DNA of 64,000 nucleotides from Acetobacter sp. DsW_063. Lineage in GTDB: Bacteria; Pseudomonadota; Alphaproteobacteria; Acetobacterales; Acetobacteraceae. Under the pieces are notes generated by a model, which was given only the letters and a program-made list of their open reading frames with translations, searched no databases and was not told the origin of the DNA. The stretch lies in the NCBI RefSeq assembly GCF_002153745.1, contig NZ_JOPL01000005.1:211034-275033 (forward strand), read 5' to 3'. The position numbers and the translations under genes were made by a program. This document shows, one piece after another, positions 1 to 7,531 of this stretch (position 1 is its first letter; every line of letters begins with the position of its first letter).

Positions 1-1
1 T

Positions 2-652
2 TTCCCCTCCGTTTCGTTTATCAAAATGCCTGCATATCAGGACGCTCACGCTGGCTACTCCGATCCGCTCGATGAACAGGCGGGCATCGTCAAGCTCGTG
101 AATTTCATTCAGAAGCGTCCCGAGTGGCGGGATACGGCTATCGTCGTGGGGTATGACGACTCTGACGGCTGGTATGACCATGCTTTCGTCAAACCGACTC
201 ATTCTTCCTATGCGGCTTCGGCTGACCAGTTGAATGGCGACGGCGCCTGCGGAACCGGAGACGCTCCTGAGGGCGTGCTGGGCAAGACCGTGAATGGCCG
301 CTGCGGCCCCGGAACGCGCACTCCGCTGATGGTGATTTCTCCGTGGGCGAAGATCAACTATGTCTCTCATAATCTGGTGACGCAAAGCTCTGTCGTCCGC
401 TTCATCGAGGACAACTGGCTGGGAGGCGCACGCCTTGGTGGCGGCTCTTTTGATGCGACGGCTGGAAAGCTGGACGACATGTTCGACTTCACGCGTCCCT
501 CGCAGAAAGCCACCTTGCTGCTGGATATGGAAACTGGCGACATTCGTCACGACGGTCTTCGTTCCGGCCATGACGACGACGGCGACGACCACAACCACCA
601 CGGGTTCGGTCACGGTGGCGACGAATCTCCTTTCGGCCCGCAGTTTCAGTAA
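2..652 (+). CDS. Phosphoesterase family protein (acid phosphatase / phospholipase C type), C-terminal part
   Basis: The reading frame is open from the first bases of the window, so this is the 3' part of a longer gene. The start of the visible part (VSFIKMPAYQDAHAGYSDP) and the motifs GYDDSDGWYDH and RTPLMVISPWAK are typical of the C-terminal half of the bacterial phosphoesterase family that includes AcpA-like acid phosphatases and phospholipase C. Family members are exported and hydrolyse phosphomonoesters or phosphodiesters in the periplasm or outside the cell. The last 35 residues are rich in His, Asp and Gly (HDDDGDDHNHHG) and could bind metal, which is inference. A cytochrome c peroxidase gene starts 14 bp downstream on the same strand and may be cotranscribed. 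The exact substrate cannot be read from this fragment. Confidence 0.85.
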   Translation, partial: FPSVSFIKMPAYQDAHAGYSDPLDEQAGIVKLVNFIQKRPEWRDTAIVVGYDDSDGWYDHAFVKPTHSSYAASADQLNGDGACGTGDAPEGVLGKTVNGRCGPGTRTPLMVISPWAKINYVSHNLVTQSSVVRFIEDNWLGGARLGGGSFDATAGKLDDMFDFTRPSQKATLLLDMETGDIRHDGLRSGHDDDGDDHNHHGFGHGGDESPFGPQFQ

Positions 653-666
653 GCTCTCGCGCTGGA

Positions 667-2028
667 ATGAGAGATTGCTCGAAACAGACGCAGTTCCTGT
701 GGAACTGCGTCGCCGCCCTGACGATGTTTTTCGTCGCCGGGGCGCATGCGCAGGCGGGCGGGACGTGTCAGCCCCGTTCTGACGGCTCTAACCCGTGCCC
801 GGTTGCGTTGCACACGCCGGAATCTCGGCCATTGTCTGCGATGGCGCAGATCGGCAAGGCGATGTTTTACGACACCGCCCTGTCAGGATCGGGACGTCTG
901 TCCTGCGCCTCCTGCCATGATCCTGCGAATCATTATGGACCGTCAGGCGTGGCCGCTGTTTTTCTTGGCGGGACGGATATGAAGAGTCAGGGACGCCGCG
1001 CGGTGCCATCTCTGATGTACCTGGAGCGTCAGCCTGCGTTCAGCATCGGTCCTGACGACCCGCTCGCGGAAACCGCGCCGCAAATACAGGCGGCGTCGGC
1101 CACGGCATCTCATGGACCGAAGAGCGCAGCGAATACAGCTGCTTCGGCGGCCAATCTTGTGCCGCAGGGTGGGCTGTTTTGGGACGGACGCGCAGATACT
1201 TTTCAGCAACAGGCGGCCGGACCTCTGTACGACCCGGTTGAAATGGCGTCGACGCGTGAGAGGGTGCTCGAGCGCCTTAATCATGCCCCATATACAGATG
1301 CGCTCAAGCAATTGGCCGGCATTTCTGGAGAAAAATCGCCCGAGTTTCTGCTCGATGAGGCGATGTTCGCGTTGTCCCGATATCAGGTCGAGGAAAAGGA
1401 TTTTCATCCGTACTCAAGCAAATTTGACTCTTGGCTTGAGGGGCGTGCGAAGTTTACCTCTCTGGAGCGCCGTGGGTATTTGTTATTCAATGATCCCGAG
1501 AAAGGAAATTGCGCCGCCTGTCACGTCGACACACCTCAGGCGAATGGATTGCCGCCGCTCTTCACCGATCATCAATACGAAGCTCTGGGTGCGCCGAGAA
1601 ATTTAGATATTTTGATGAACCGTGATGCGTCTCACTATGATCTGGGCGTTTGCGACGCTCAGAGCGCAGGAAGAAAAGCGCTTGCATCCTATTGCGGTAT
1701 GTTCGCAACTCCAACCCTTCGTAATTCGGCGACGCGAAGAGTTTTTTTTCATAACGGCGTATTCCATTCGCTCGACAAAGTTCTTGAGTTTTACGCTTTG
1801 CGCGATATCGATCCCGCGAGATTCTATGGGCGCGATTCATCGGGAAACGTGCGGGCTTACGACGATCTGCCCCAGCAATATCGAACGAATCTGGATACGA
1901 CAGATGCTCCGCTCGATCGTAAGCCCGGGGACCAACCTGGAATCTCCGAAGATGAGCGCGCAGCGATTATCGCATTTCTCAAGACCCTGACGGACCGTCA
2001 TGTCACGACGGGCCATGGCGCTCCGTAG
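667..2028 (+). CDS. Di-haem cytochrome c peroxidase (CcpA/MauG family)
   Basis: A 453-residue protein with a hydrophobic signal peptide (about residues 14-30, ending AHAQA), so it acts in the periplasm. Two CxxCH haem c attachment sites are visible, CASCH at about residue 80 and CAACH at about 282, in the spacing of bacterial di-haem peroxidases. The family reduces hydrogen peroxide with electrons from cytochrome c or quinol, and MauG-type relatives oxidise protein residues instead. The segment GGLFWDGRAD and a C-terminal ATPTLRNSATRRVFFHNGVF block are characteristic of the family. It follows the secreted phosphoesterase by 14 bp and is probably in the same transcript. The physiological partner is unknown. 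Confidence 0.9.
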   Translation: MRDCSKQTQFLWNCVAALTMFFVAGAHAQAGGTCQPRSDGSNPCPVALHTPESRPLSAMAQIGKAMFYDTALSGSGRLSCASCHDPANHYGPSGVAAVFLGGTDMKSQGRRAVPSLMYLERQPAFSIGPDDPLAETAPQIQAASATASHGPKSAANTAASAANLVPQGGLFWDGRADTFQQQAAGPLYDPVEMASTRERVLERLNHAPYTDALKQLAGISGEKSPEFLLDEAMFALSRYQVEEKDFHPYSSKFDSWLEGRAKFTSLERRGYLLFNDPEKGNCAACHVDTPQANGLPPLFTDHQYEALGAPRNLDILMNRDASHYDLGVCDAQSAGRKALASYCGMFATPTLRNSATRRVFFHNGVFHSLDKVLEFYALRDIDPARFYGRDSSGNVRAYDDLPQQYRTNLDTTDAPLDRKPGDQPGISEDERAAIIAFLKTLTDRHVTTGHGAP

Positions 2029-2133
2029 TCGCGTTTTTCCTTGGCGTAAAAGGTCAGGTTCGGAAAGAATATGGCGTTGCTGGCGTTTTCGAAATTCTAC
2101 AAATTCGAACGCCAGCTGCGTGTAGTGCGTGAT
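2029..2133. other. Convergent intergenic region between peroxidase gene and catabolic operon
   Basis: This short gap separates two converging transcription units. It holds one clear inverted repeat, annotated separately as a terminator. No further coding signal is seen. Confidence 0.6.
2079..2116 (-). terminator. Probable terminator of the ergothioneine-type operon
   Basis: A 9-bp perfect stem (GCTGGCGTT at 2079-2087 with AACGCCAGC at 2108-2116) encloses a second 4-bp stem (CGAA with TTCG). It lies 18 bases beyond the stop of the last gene of the minus-strand operon. A T-richer stretch follows on the minus strand, but there is no long uninterrupted T run, so efficiency is uncertain. It could act in both directions between the convergent genes. 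Confidence 0.5.
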
Positions 2134-3780
2134 TCAGCGAAGATTTATATAGGGTATGTTCGATTTTTGAATTTCGTTGAATGACTCGGGGTATCCCGCA
2201 TCTGCGTAGCGCATCACGCCAAGGCTGGTGTCATTGGTCAGGGTTAGACGCAACCTTTCATCCGCTTCCGACGAACCATCTGCTATGGTTGTAACGCCCG
2301 CGCTGGTCATGTAGCCAGCATATCCACCTCCACCGGAGTGGATGGCGACGAGATCGGCCTGCGAAGAGCACGCCAGCATCGCATTGAGCAACGGCCAGTC
2401 AGCAATGGCGTCTGAGCCATCCTTCATGTTTTCGGTCATTATATTAGGATGCGCCATGGCTCCAGCGTCCAGATGGTCGCGCGTGAAGGCGACGGGGCCT
2501 GACAGAACGCCCTCACGTACCATGCGGTTTACGGCCAGTGCGACTTTGGTACGATCTCCATGTCCGAGCCACGCAATCCGTGCGGGCATCCCCTCCACCG
2601 GGACGTGCTGGCGGGCGAGGGTAATCCAGTTCATCACGGATGGATTGTCGGAAAATGTCTTCAATAGATAATCGTCGATTCGAATGAGATCGTTTTTGTC
2701 GTTGGAGAGCGCGATCCAGCGAAAAGGACCGATTCCGCGAGCAAAAAGAGGTCGGAGATAAGCTTCTGTGAAAATGGGGATGTCGAATGCGTTGGTCACC
2801 CCCGCAGTTTGCGCCTGCGTTCTGATAAGATTGCCGTTATCGAATACTATCGAGCCTTTCGCGCGAAAATCGAGCATCGCCTGCACATGTTGCGCGATAG
2901 AGGTCAGAGACAGTTTTGATAAACCACCGGGATCGCTCTGACGCATGGCCCGCGCTTCGTCGATAGAAAGGCCGCGAGGAATATATCCGTATATGAGGTC
3001 ATGAGCAGACGTCTGGTCGGTCACGATATCGGGGGTCACGCCACGACGAAGTAATTCGGGGAAAATATCGGCGGCGTTGCCGCATAGTCCGATAGAACTG
3101 GCCTCTCCGGCCGCGCGAGCCTGGTCCGCCAAACGAAGCGCCTCGTCGAGGTCCGCCGCCTGATGCTGAAGATAGCCGTTTTCAATTCGGCGCCGTATGC
3201 GCGCTTCATCGACTTCCACACACAAAATTATCGCGCCGGCCAGTCGTCCGGCCAACGGCTGCGCGCCGCCCATGCCGCCCAGACCGGACGTCAAGATCAG
3301 GCGACCGGTCAGGTCGCCGTTGAAATGTTGTTCGGCGATACGACGGAATATTTCGTAAGTGCCCTGAATGACGCCTTGAGAGCCTATATACTGCCAGTCT
3401 CCGGCTGTCAGGCCGCCCCAGCAGATCAGCCCATCTTGCTCCAGCCGATAAAACTCATCAGCTTTCGCCCACTGACCCACGATATTGCAGTTCGCCATGA
3501 TGACGATCGGCGCACGTTCATGCGTTTTTACGACGCCGATAGGCTTTCCCGATTGCACGATCAACGTTTCGTCATCATGCATCGTTGTCAACGCACTTAC
3601 GATTGCATCATGCGATCGCCAGTCGCGTGCGGCTTTCCCCAATGCTGCGTAGACCACGAGGTTCGCTGGATCTTCGCCCACCGAAAGAACGTTTTCCAAA
3701 AGACGCAGCAGGCCCTCTTGCCGCCAGCCGCGACAGCGCAAATTACCGCCAGAGGTGACGCCAAACTCTTTCATGGTCAT
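2134..3780 (-). CDS. Urocanase paralogue, probable thiourocanate hydratase
   Basis: 548 residues, clearly homologous to urocanate hydratase along its length. It has the NAD-binding loop GLGGMGGAQPLA (166-177), the DQTSAHD block (255-261) and YIGSQGVIQGTYE. The cysteine conserved in canonical urocanases (RICW, present in the other urocanase of this window at residue 427) is replaced by alanine (RIAW, Ala403), and the glycine-rich C-terminal block is also altered (HSGGGGYAG against HHGGGVGMG). It lacks the usual 25-30 N-terminal residues. As last gene of an operon with an MIO-less lyase, DUF917 protein, hydantoinase and carbamoylase, it most likely hydrates thiourocanate to the thiohydantoin propionate in ergothioneine breakdown. 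The function is inferred; ordinary urocanase activity is the alternative. The two in-frame ATGs at the 5' end (residues 1 and 3) leave a small start ambiguity. Confidence 0.8.
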   Translation of the reverse strand: MTMKEFGVTSGGNLRCRGWRQEGLLRLLENVLSVGEDPANLVVYAALGKAARDWRSHDAIVSALTTMHDDETLIVQSGKPIGVVKTHERAPIVIMANCNIVGQWAKADEFYRLEQDGLICWGGLTAGDWQYIGSQGVIQGTYEIFRRIAEQHFNGDLTGRLILTSGLGGMGGAQPLAGRLAGAIILCVEVDEARIRRRIENGYLQHQAADLDEALRLADQARAAGEASSIGLCGNAADIFPELLRRGVTPDIVTDQTSAHDLIYGYIPRGLSIDEARAMRQSDPGGLSKLSLTSIAQHVQAMLDFRAKGSIVFDNGNLIRTQAQTAGVTNAFDIPIFTEAYLRPLFARGIGPFRWIALSNDKNDLIRIDDYLLKTFSDNPSVMNWITLARQHVPVEGMPARIAWLGHGDRTKVALAVNRMVREGVLSGPVAFTRDHLDAGAMAHPNIMTENMKDGSDAIADWPLLNAMLACSSQADLVAIHSGGGGYAGYMTSAGVTTIADGSSEADERLRLTLTNDTSLGVMRYADAGYPESFNEIQKSNIPYINLR

Positions 3781-3783
3781 GAA

Positions 3784-4890
3784 TCAGCTCCGGTTTTCAG
3801 GAAGACCAATAGCGTAACTGGCCAGATCGATGCCGAGCGCGCGTTCCACAGGAGGGTAGACCGCAGGGTCCAGAACGCTTGATGAGAGTGGAAATTTTGT
3901 TTTTTCCACATGAAGAACAAGGATTTCGTCGCCATCGGAAATCTCCCCAACGCTAAGAGGATATCCTGATGGAGAGAGCGTTGTGATGATATCGGGGAAC
4001 GAGGAGATGCGTTGTCCAGCGGCGTCGTTCACCGCCATATATTCATTCATGACATGAAGTGTAAGGGCGTGATCCCCCGCACCGACAGTAATCGTACCGA
4101 CATCAAAGGCTTCCGGCGTGTAGACAACCGATTTTTTTGATACTTTCCCCTGTGCGATAATCGCTCCGTCCAGTTGCCGCACGATAGTGTCGATAATGGC
4201 CGAACCTCCTTTGGAGGCGGCGTCGATAATGGCCTCTCCGAGGGCCAGTGCGCGGGAAATCCCGCCCCATGCGGCATGACGTTTTACATAGCTGGCGCGC
4301 AGTGGATTACGGCACGATGCGATGAAGCCGCCTGACATATCCGAAGCCGTGCGCAGAATGGGAGAGATACGCGCCGTAGCGCCTTTTGCGACGACTTCCA
4401 GATATGCGTTGTTCGCGCGGTTGCCGCCTACCACAGCCTGAATCATGGTTTCGGGCGATCCGGCCATGCCAATAGAGCCCATGTCGCCTGTGGGGTGGGC
4501 GCGCATGTCCCCAACGGCGTCGATGACCTTTGTGCCGAGAATGGCGCCGGGCAACCATGCGTTGAGCGTGCTGGACTTGCCGTTCTGTCCGATCATCAGT
4601 CCGTAGATTGGTTGGCCCAGTTCTTTCTCGACCAGACGCACGGCGTTGACATAATCGACGCCCAGCATCTGCCATTCCGTCGTGCTTGCGGGCGCTCCGA
4701 TCGCGGCTGCGGTGGCAATGAACGCGTCGTCGGGAATCTCGTCGGCTTCGACCAGCTCAGGTTGCCCTGCGTTGACAGCTGCAGTTCCGAGCATACGGCC
4801 GTGTTCAACCCAGCCCCCGCCGCCACATGCGAAAACCGAGCCGCCAGCGATTGCGGCCTCAACATCTTTTTCAACCAGTATCCGGCCCAT
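3784..4890 (-). CDS. DUF917 family protein, probable thiohydantoin desulfhydrase/hydrolase
   Basis: 368 residues matching the DUF917 family: a glycine-rich N-terminal block FACGGGGWVEHG (about 20-31), IGAPASTTEW, and the AHPTGDMGSIGMAGSPE block (131-147). Members lie in hydantoin-type catabolic loci. In bacterial ergothioneine degradation the step after thiourocanate hydration removes sulfur from the 2-thiohydantoin ring as H2S, and I recall a DUF917-type enzyme in that role, though this was not checked. The gene sits 3 bp before the urocanase paralogue and 26 bp after the carbamoylase, so translation is probably coupled. The start is supported by an AAAGGAG ribosome site 7 bases upstream. 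Family membership is strong; the exact reaction is inferred from operon context. Confidence 0.8.
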   Translation of the reverse strand: MGRILVEKDVEAAIAGGSVFACGGGGWVEHGRMLGTAAVNAGQPELVEADEIPDDAFIATAAAIGAPASTTEWQMLGVDYVNAVRLVEKELGQPIYGLMIGQNGKSSTLNAWLPGAILGTKVIDAVGDMRAHPTGDMGSIGMAGSPETMIQAVVGGNRANNAYLEVVAKGATARISPILRTASDMSGGFIASCRNPLRASYVKRHAAWGGISRALALGEAIIDAASKGGSAIIDTIVRQLDGAIIAQGKVSKKSVVYTPEAFDVGTITVGAGDHALTLHVMNEYMAVNDAAGQRISSFPDIITTLSPSGYPLSVGEISDGDEILVLHVEKTKFPLSSSVLDPAVYPPVERALGIDLASYAIGLPENRS

Positions 4891-4916
4891 CGGGCGCTCC
4901 TTTCGTTGTCAGAGCT

Positions 4917-6170
4917 TCAGTTCAGGAGGTCGCGCGCAAGTAATGCGTCAGCGAGAACGCGCGCGCCCCGTACAGCGTCTTCCGGCGCGCACCACTCGTC
5001 AGGGTCATGACTGCGACCCTCTCGACACGGCGTGAAGATCATTGCGGACGGCGCCAGCCTCGCGAGAAACGCGGCGTCATGCCCCGCTCCGGAGACCATG
5101 CGTCGTTGAGAGAAGCCGTTTTCAATAGAAGACCTTTCTATAATGCCGATCAATTCCGGCGCGCATGGCGTCGGCGAGGTATCCGACTGGATGGTGAAAC
5201 GCGTCAGCGTCGTTCCGCTGATTGAGGCGGCGTCGCGGCAAGTCGCCCGAATTGCTGAAACAAGCGCCTCGGCGACGTGACGTTCCGAGACGCGAATATC
5301 GACAATCATTCGCGCCGTGCGTGGAATGACGTTGGAGGCGTTGGGAGAAATGTCGATCACTCCGCAGGTTGCGGTGACGTGGCCAGCACCGGACCCGGCT
5401 TGCACTCCGGCCTCGGAGTGAACGAAGCTGACCACATGCGCAGCCGCGACGGCGGCGTCCTGTCGTCGATCCATCGGCGTCGTCCCTGCATGGTCCGCGC
5501 GTCCGGAGAATATGATTTCCAGTCGTGTTACCCCGGCGATGGCCTCGACAACTCCGATCTGGAGGCGTTCCTGCTCAAGAACGACGCCCTGTTCGATGTG
5601 CAACTCGAAAAAGGCGCGGATATCGGAACGTCTTGGCTCCGTGAGTTGAGCGGGATCGCCGCCCATGCGCGTTATGGCTTCGCTCAGGCTTTCATCCCAT
5701 GGGGCGCGTAGCGCGAGGTGCTCCTGAGTAAGCGCGCCGGTCATTCCTCGGCTTCCGATGCAGGAAATCCCGAAGTCGCTCGGTTCTTCGGCAAGGAAGT
5801 CGACAATCTCAAGATGGTGACGCAACGATACGCCAGCGTCGGTAAACGCGCGCGCACACTCCAGGGCAGCGAGAACGCCCAAAACGCCATCGAAGCGACC
5901 GCCGTCCGGTACGGTGTCGGAATGCGATCCACTCATAAGAACGCCGACAGCGTTGTCGGATCCGGCCCTCCGTCCGATCAGATTGCCGCTTTCGTCGATG
6001 CGCGTTTCAAGGCCTGCGTCCTGAAAGCGTTCAACGAGCCACGTGCGCCCCTGCATGAAGCGTTCGGAGAAGGAGCGACGTGTGTAGGGACGAGCCGGAT
6101 CGGTGATAGTCGCAAGTGCCTCGATGTCAGTCCACAGCCGGCTGCTTTGAACAAACCCGGCGATACTCAT
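4917..6170 (-). CDS. M20-family N-carbamoyl-L-amino acid hydrolase (amidase of the hydantoinase/carbamoylase type)
   Basis: 417 residues from the chosen ATG, which overlaps the stop of the upstream hydantoinase by ATGA; longer in-frame starts would extend into that gene. Metal-ligand motifs of the family are present: SGSHSDTVPDGG, DFLAEEPSDFG (replacing the usual EEGSRF), FFELHIEQG and SGAGHDAAFLA. The family hydrolyses N-carbamoyl amino acids or allantoate, releasing CO2 and ammonia. After the hydantoinase step this enzyme would convert N-carbamoyl-L-glutamate to L-glutamate. A second, more canonical member of the family is encoded at 32,282-33,541, so the window has two carbamoylase-type enzymes in separate catabolic units. 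Substrate assignment rests on operon context. Confidence 0.85.
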   Translation of the reverse strand: MSIAGFVQSSRLWTDIEALATITDPARPYTRRSFSERFMQGRTWLVERFQDAGLETRIDESGNLIGRRAGSDNAVGVLMSGSHSDTVPDGGRFDGVLGVLAALECARAFTDAGVSLRHHLEIVDFLAEEPSDFGISCIGSRGMTGALTQEHLALRAPWDESLSEAITRMGGDPAQLTEPRRSDIRAFFELHIEQGVVLEQERLQIGVVEAIAGVTRLEIIFSGRADHAGTTPMDRRQDAAVAAAHVVSFVHSEAGVQAGSGAGHVTATCGVIDISPNASNVIPRTARMIVDIRVSERHVAEALVSAIRATCRDAASISGTTLTRFTIQSDTSPTPCAPELIGIIERSSIENGFSQRRMVSGAGHDAAFLARLAPSAMIFTPCREGRSHDPDEWCAPEDAVRGARVLADALLARDLLN

Positions 6171-7531
6171 GAGGATGTTCTTGAGGAAGGAGGGCAGACG
6201 AACCGTCCTGCTCCCGGCTCCGCAAGCACATCGTGCCCGTCGAAAACCAGCTTTCCCCGCAACCAGGTTGCGGCGATACGCCAGTCGAGCGCGCGACCAT
6301 CGTAGGCGCTCCACCCGGCGATGGAATGGCGACTATGCGTCGCGTCGTAGATCCAGTTCTCTCTTCTTGCGATTGTGATGTCAGCGTCGCGTCCCGGTGC
6401 GAGGCCGCCTTTTTGTGCGCTGAGACGAAACAGTCGTGCTGGATTTTCCGCCAGCAAACGCGCCGCATGCGATAGAGACAGTCCGCGCCGCGTGAGTTCT
6501 GTGAGGAACAGGGGGTAGAGCGCCTCCAACCCTGGCGCGCCGGAGGCGTTTTTCAGCATCTCGGGATCGGATTTTCTGCTCAGGGACCAGGATACATGGT
6601 CGGTGGAGACGACAGTGACGTTTCCGGCGGCGAGGTGCGCCCACAGACCTTCGACCTCTGCGCGCGGACGGATCGGAGGGTTGATCTTCGCTCGGCCGCC
6701 CAGACGTGCGACGTCATGTTCTTCATCGAGGATGAGATAATGTATGCAGGCTTCGACGCTCGTATCGAACCCTTGCTGGCGGTAGGCTTCACACAGGGCG
6801 TAGCCGCGCGCGACGGAGCAATGCACGACATGAGCCGAACATCCGGTCGCCGCCGCCGTCTCGTAAATCTGCGCCATGGCCAGCGTTTCCGCCAGTGGCG
6901 GACGCGACATGCCGTGGGCCCGCCAGTCCGTAACGCCGGCGCTTGTGACTGCGGCGATCCGCGCGCGGACCATTTCGTCGTCTTCGTTATGGACCCCGGC
7001 GATAAGGCCGGTTTTGGCGACGGCTTCGAAGCATGAAGCCAGCAGGTCCGGCGGAATTCTGGGGAAACGCACTGGGTCTGTGCCAAACGTCGAAAACTTG
7101 AAGCCGCAGGCTCCTGCTTCCGCAACGGCCGGAATGTGGCGGGGACCGTCATCCGGTGCGATTGTGCCCCACAGCGCGAAATCGACGCGCGCCTGTTCCC
7201 CGGCCTCGCGCGCCTTTTGCCGGAGATTTTCGGCAGTGCTGACCAGAAAGCCGTCATCATAAGGCATGTCGGCGATTGTCGTGACGCCGCCAGCCGCGGC
7301 GGCGCGGGTGCTCCAGATGAAATCCTCTTGCCCCTTCTGGGAGCGTGAGTGGACCTGCGGGTCGATCGCGCCGGGCAGGATCAGCGCGTCGCCATAATCC
7401 TGAATCTCACGTGCGTCGGGCGCTGGGCCCTGACCGATCTGGCTGATGCGGCCGTCGTCGATCACAATCCAGGCCGCTGGCGACACGGTCTGTGTGGTGA
7501 CGACTGTGCCTTTGAGAAGCAGGTCATGCAT
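6167..7531 (-). CDS. Cyclic amidohydrolase (hydantoinase / dihydroorotase-like)
   Basis: 454 residues, amidohydrolase superfamily, TIM-barrel hydrolase of cyclic ureides. Visible metal-site residues are Lys145 in GFKFSTFG (carbamylated in homologues), His181 in GVHNEDDEM, His237 in SAHVVHC and Asp311 in STDHVSW. The usual first HxH motif reads DPQVH (Gln59-Val-His61), so the first histidine is replaced by glutamine, a variant I recall from some dihydroorotase-like proteins. In this operon it would open the hydantoin-5-propionate ring to N-carbamoyl-glutamate. The start overlaps the preceding lyase gene by 8 bp and the stop overlaps the carbamoylase start by 4 bp, so the three are translationally coupled. 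It might alternatively serve the pyrimidine pathway, whose cluster lacks this enzyme. Confidence 0.85.
   Translation of the reverse strand: MHDLLLKGTVVTTQTVSPAAWIVIDDGRISQIGQGPAPDAREIQDYGDALILPGAIDPQVHSRSQKGQEDFIWSTRAAAAGGVTTIADMPYDDGFLVSTAENLRQKAREAGEQARVDFALWGTIAPDDGPRHIPAVAEAGACGFKFSTFGTDPVRFPRIPPDLLASCFEAVAKTGLIAGVHNEDDEMVRARIAAVTSAGVTDWRAHGMSRPPLAETLAMAQIYETAAATGCSAHVVHCSVARGYALCEAYRQQGFDTSVEACIHYLILDEEHDVARLGGRAKINPPIRPRAEVEGLWAHLAAGNVTVVSTDHVSWSLSRKSDPEMLKNASGAPGLEALYPLFLTELTRRGLSLSHAARLLAENPARLFRLSAQKGGLAPGRDADITIARRENWIYDATHSRHSIAGWSAYDGRALDWRIAATWLRGKLVFDGHDVLAEPGAGRFVCPPSSRTSS

Noticed and set aside
3784..7531. Reading the DUF917-hydantoinase-carbamoylase genes as a simple hydantoin or allantoin operon
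   Set aside because: This would not explain the coupled HutH-like and urocanase-like genes; the ergothioneine route uses all five.
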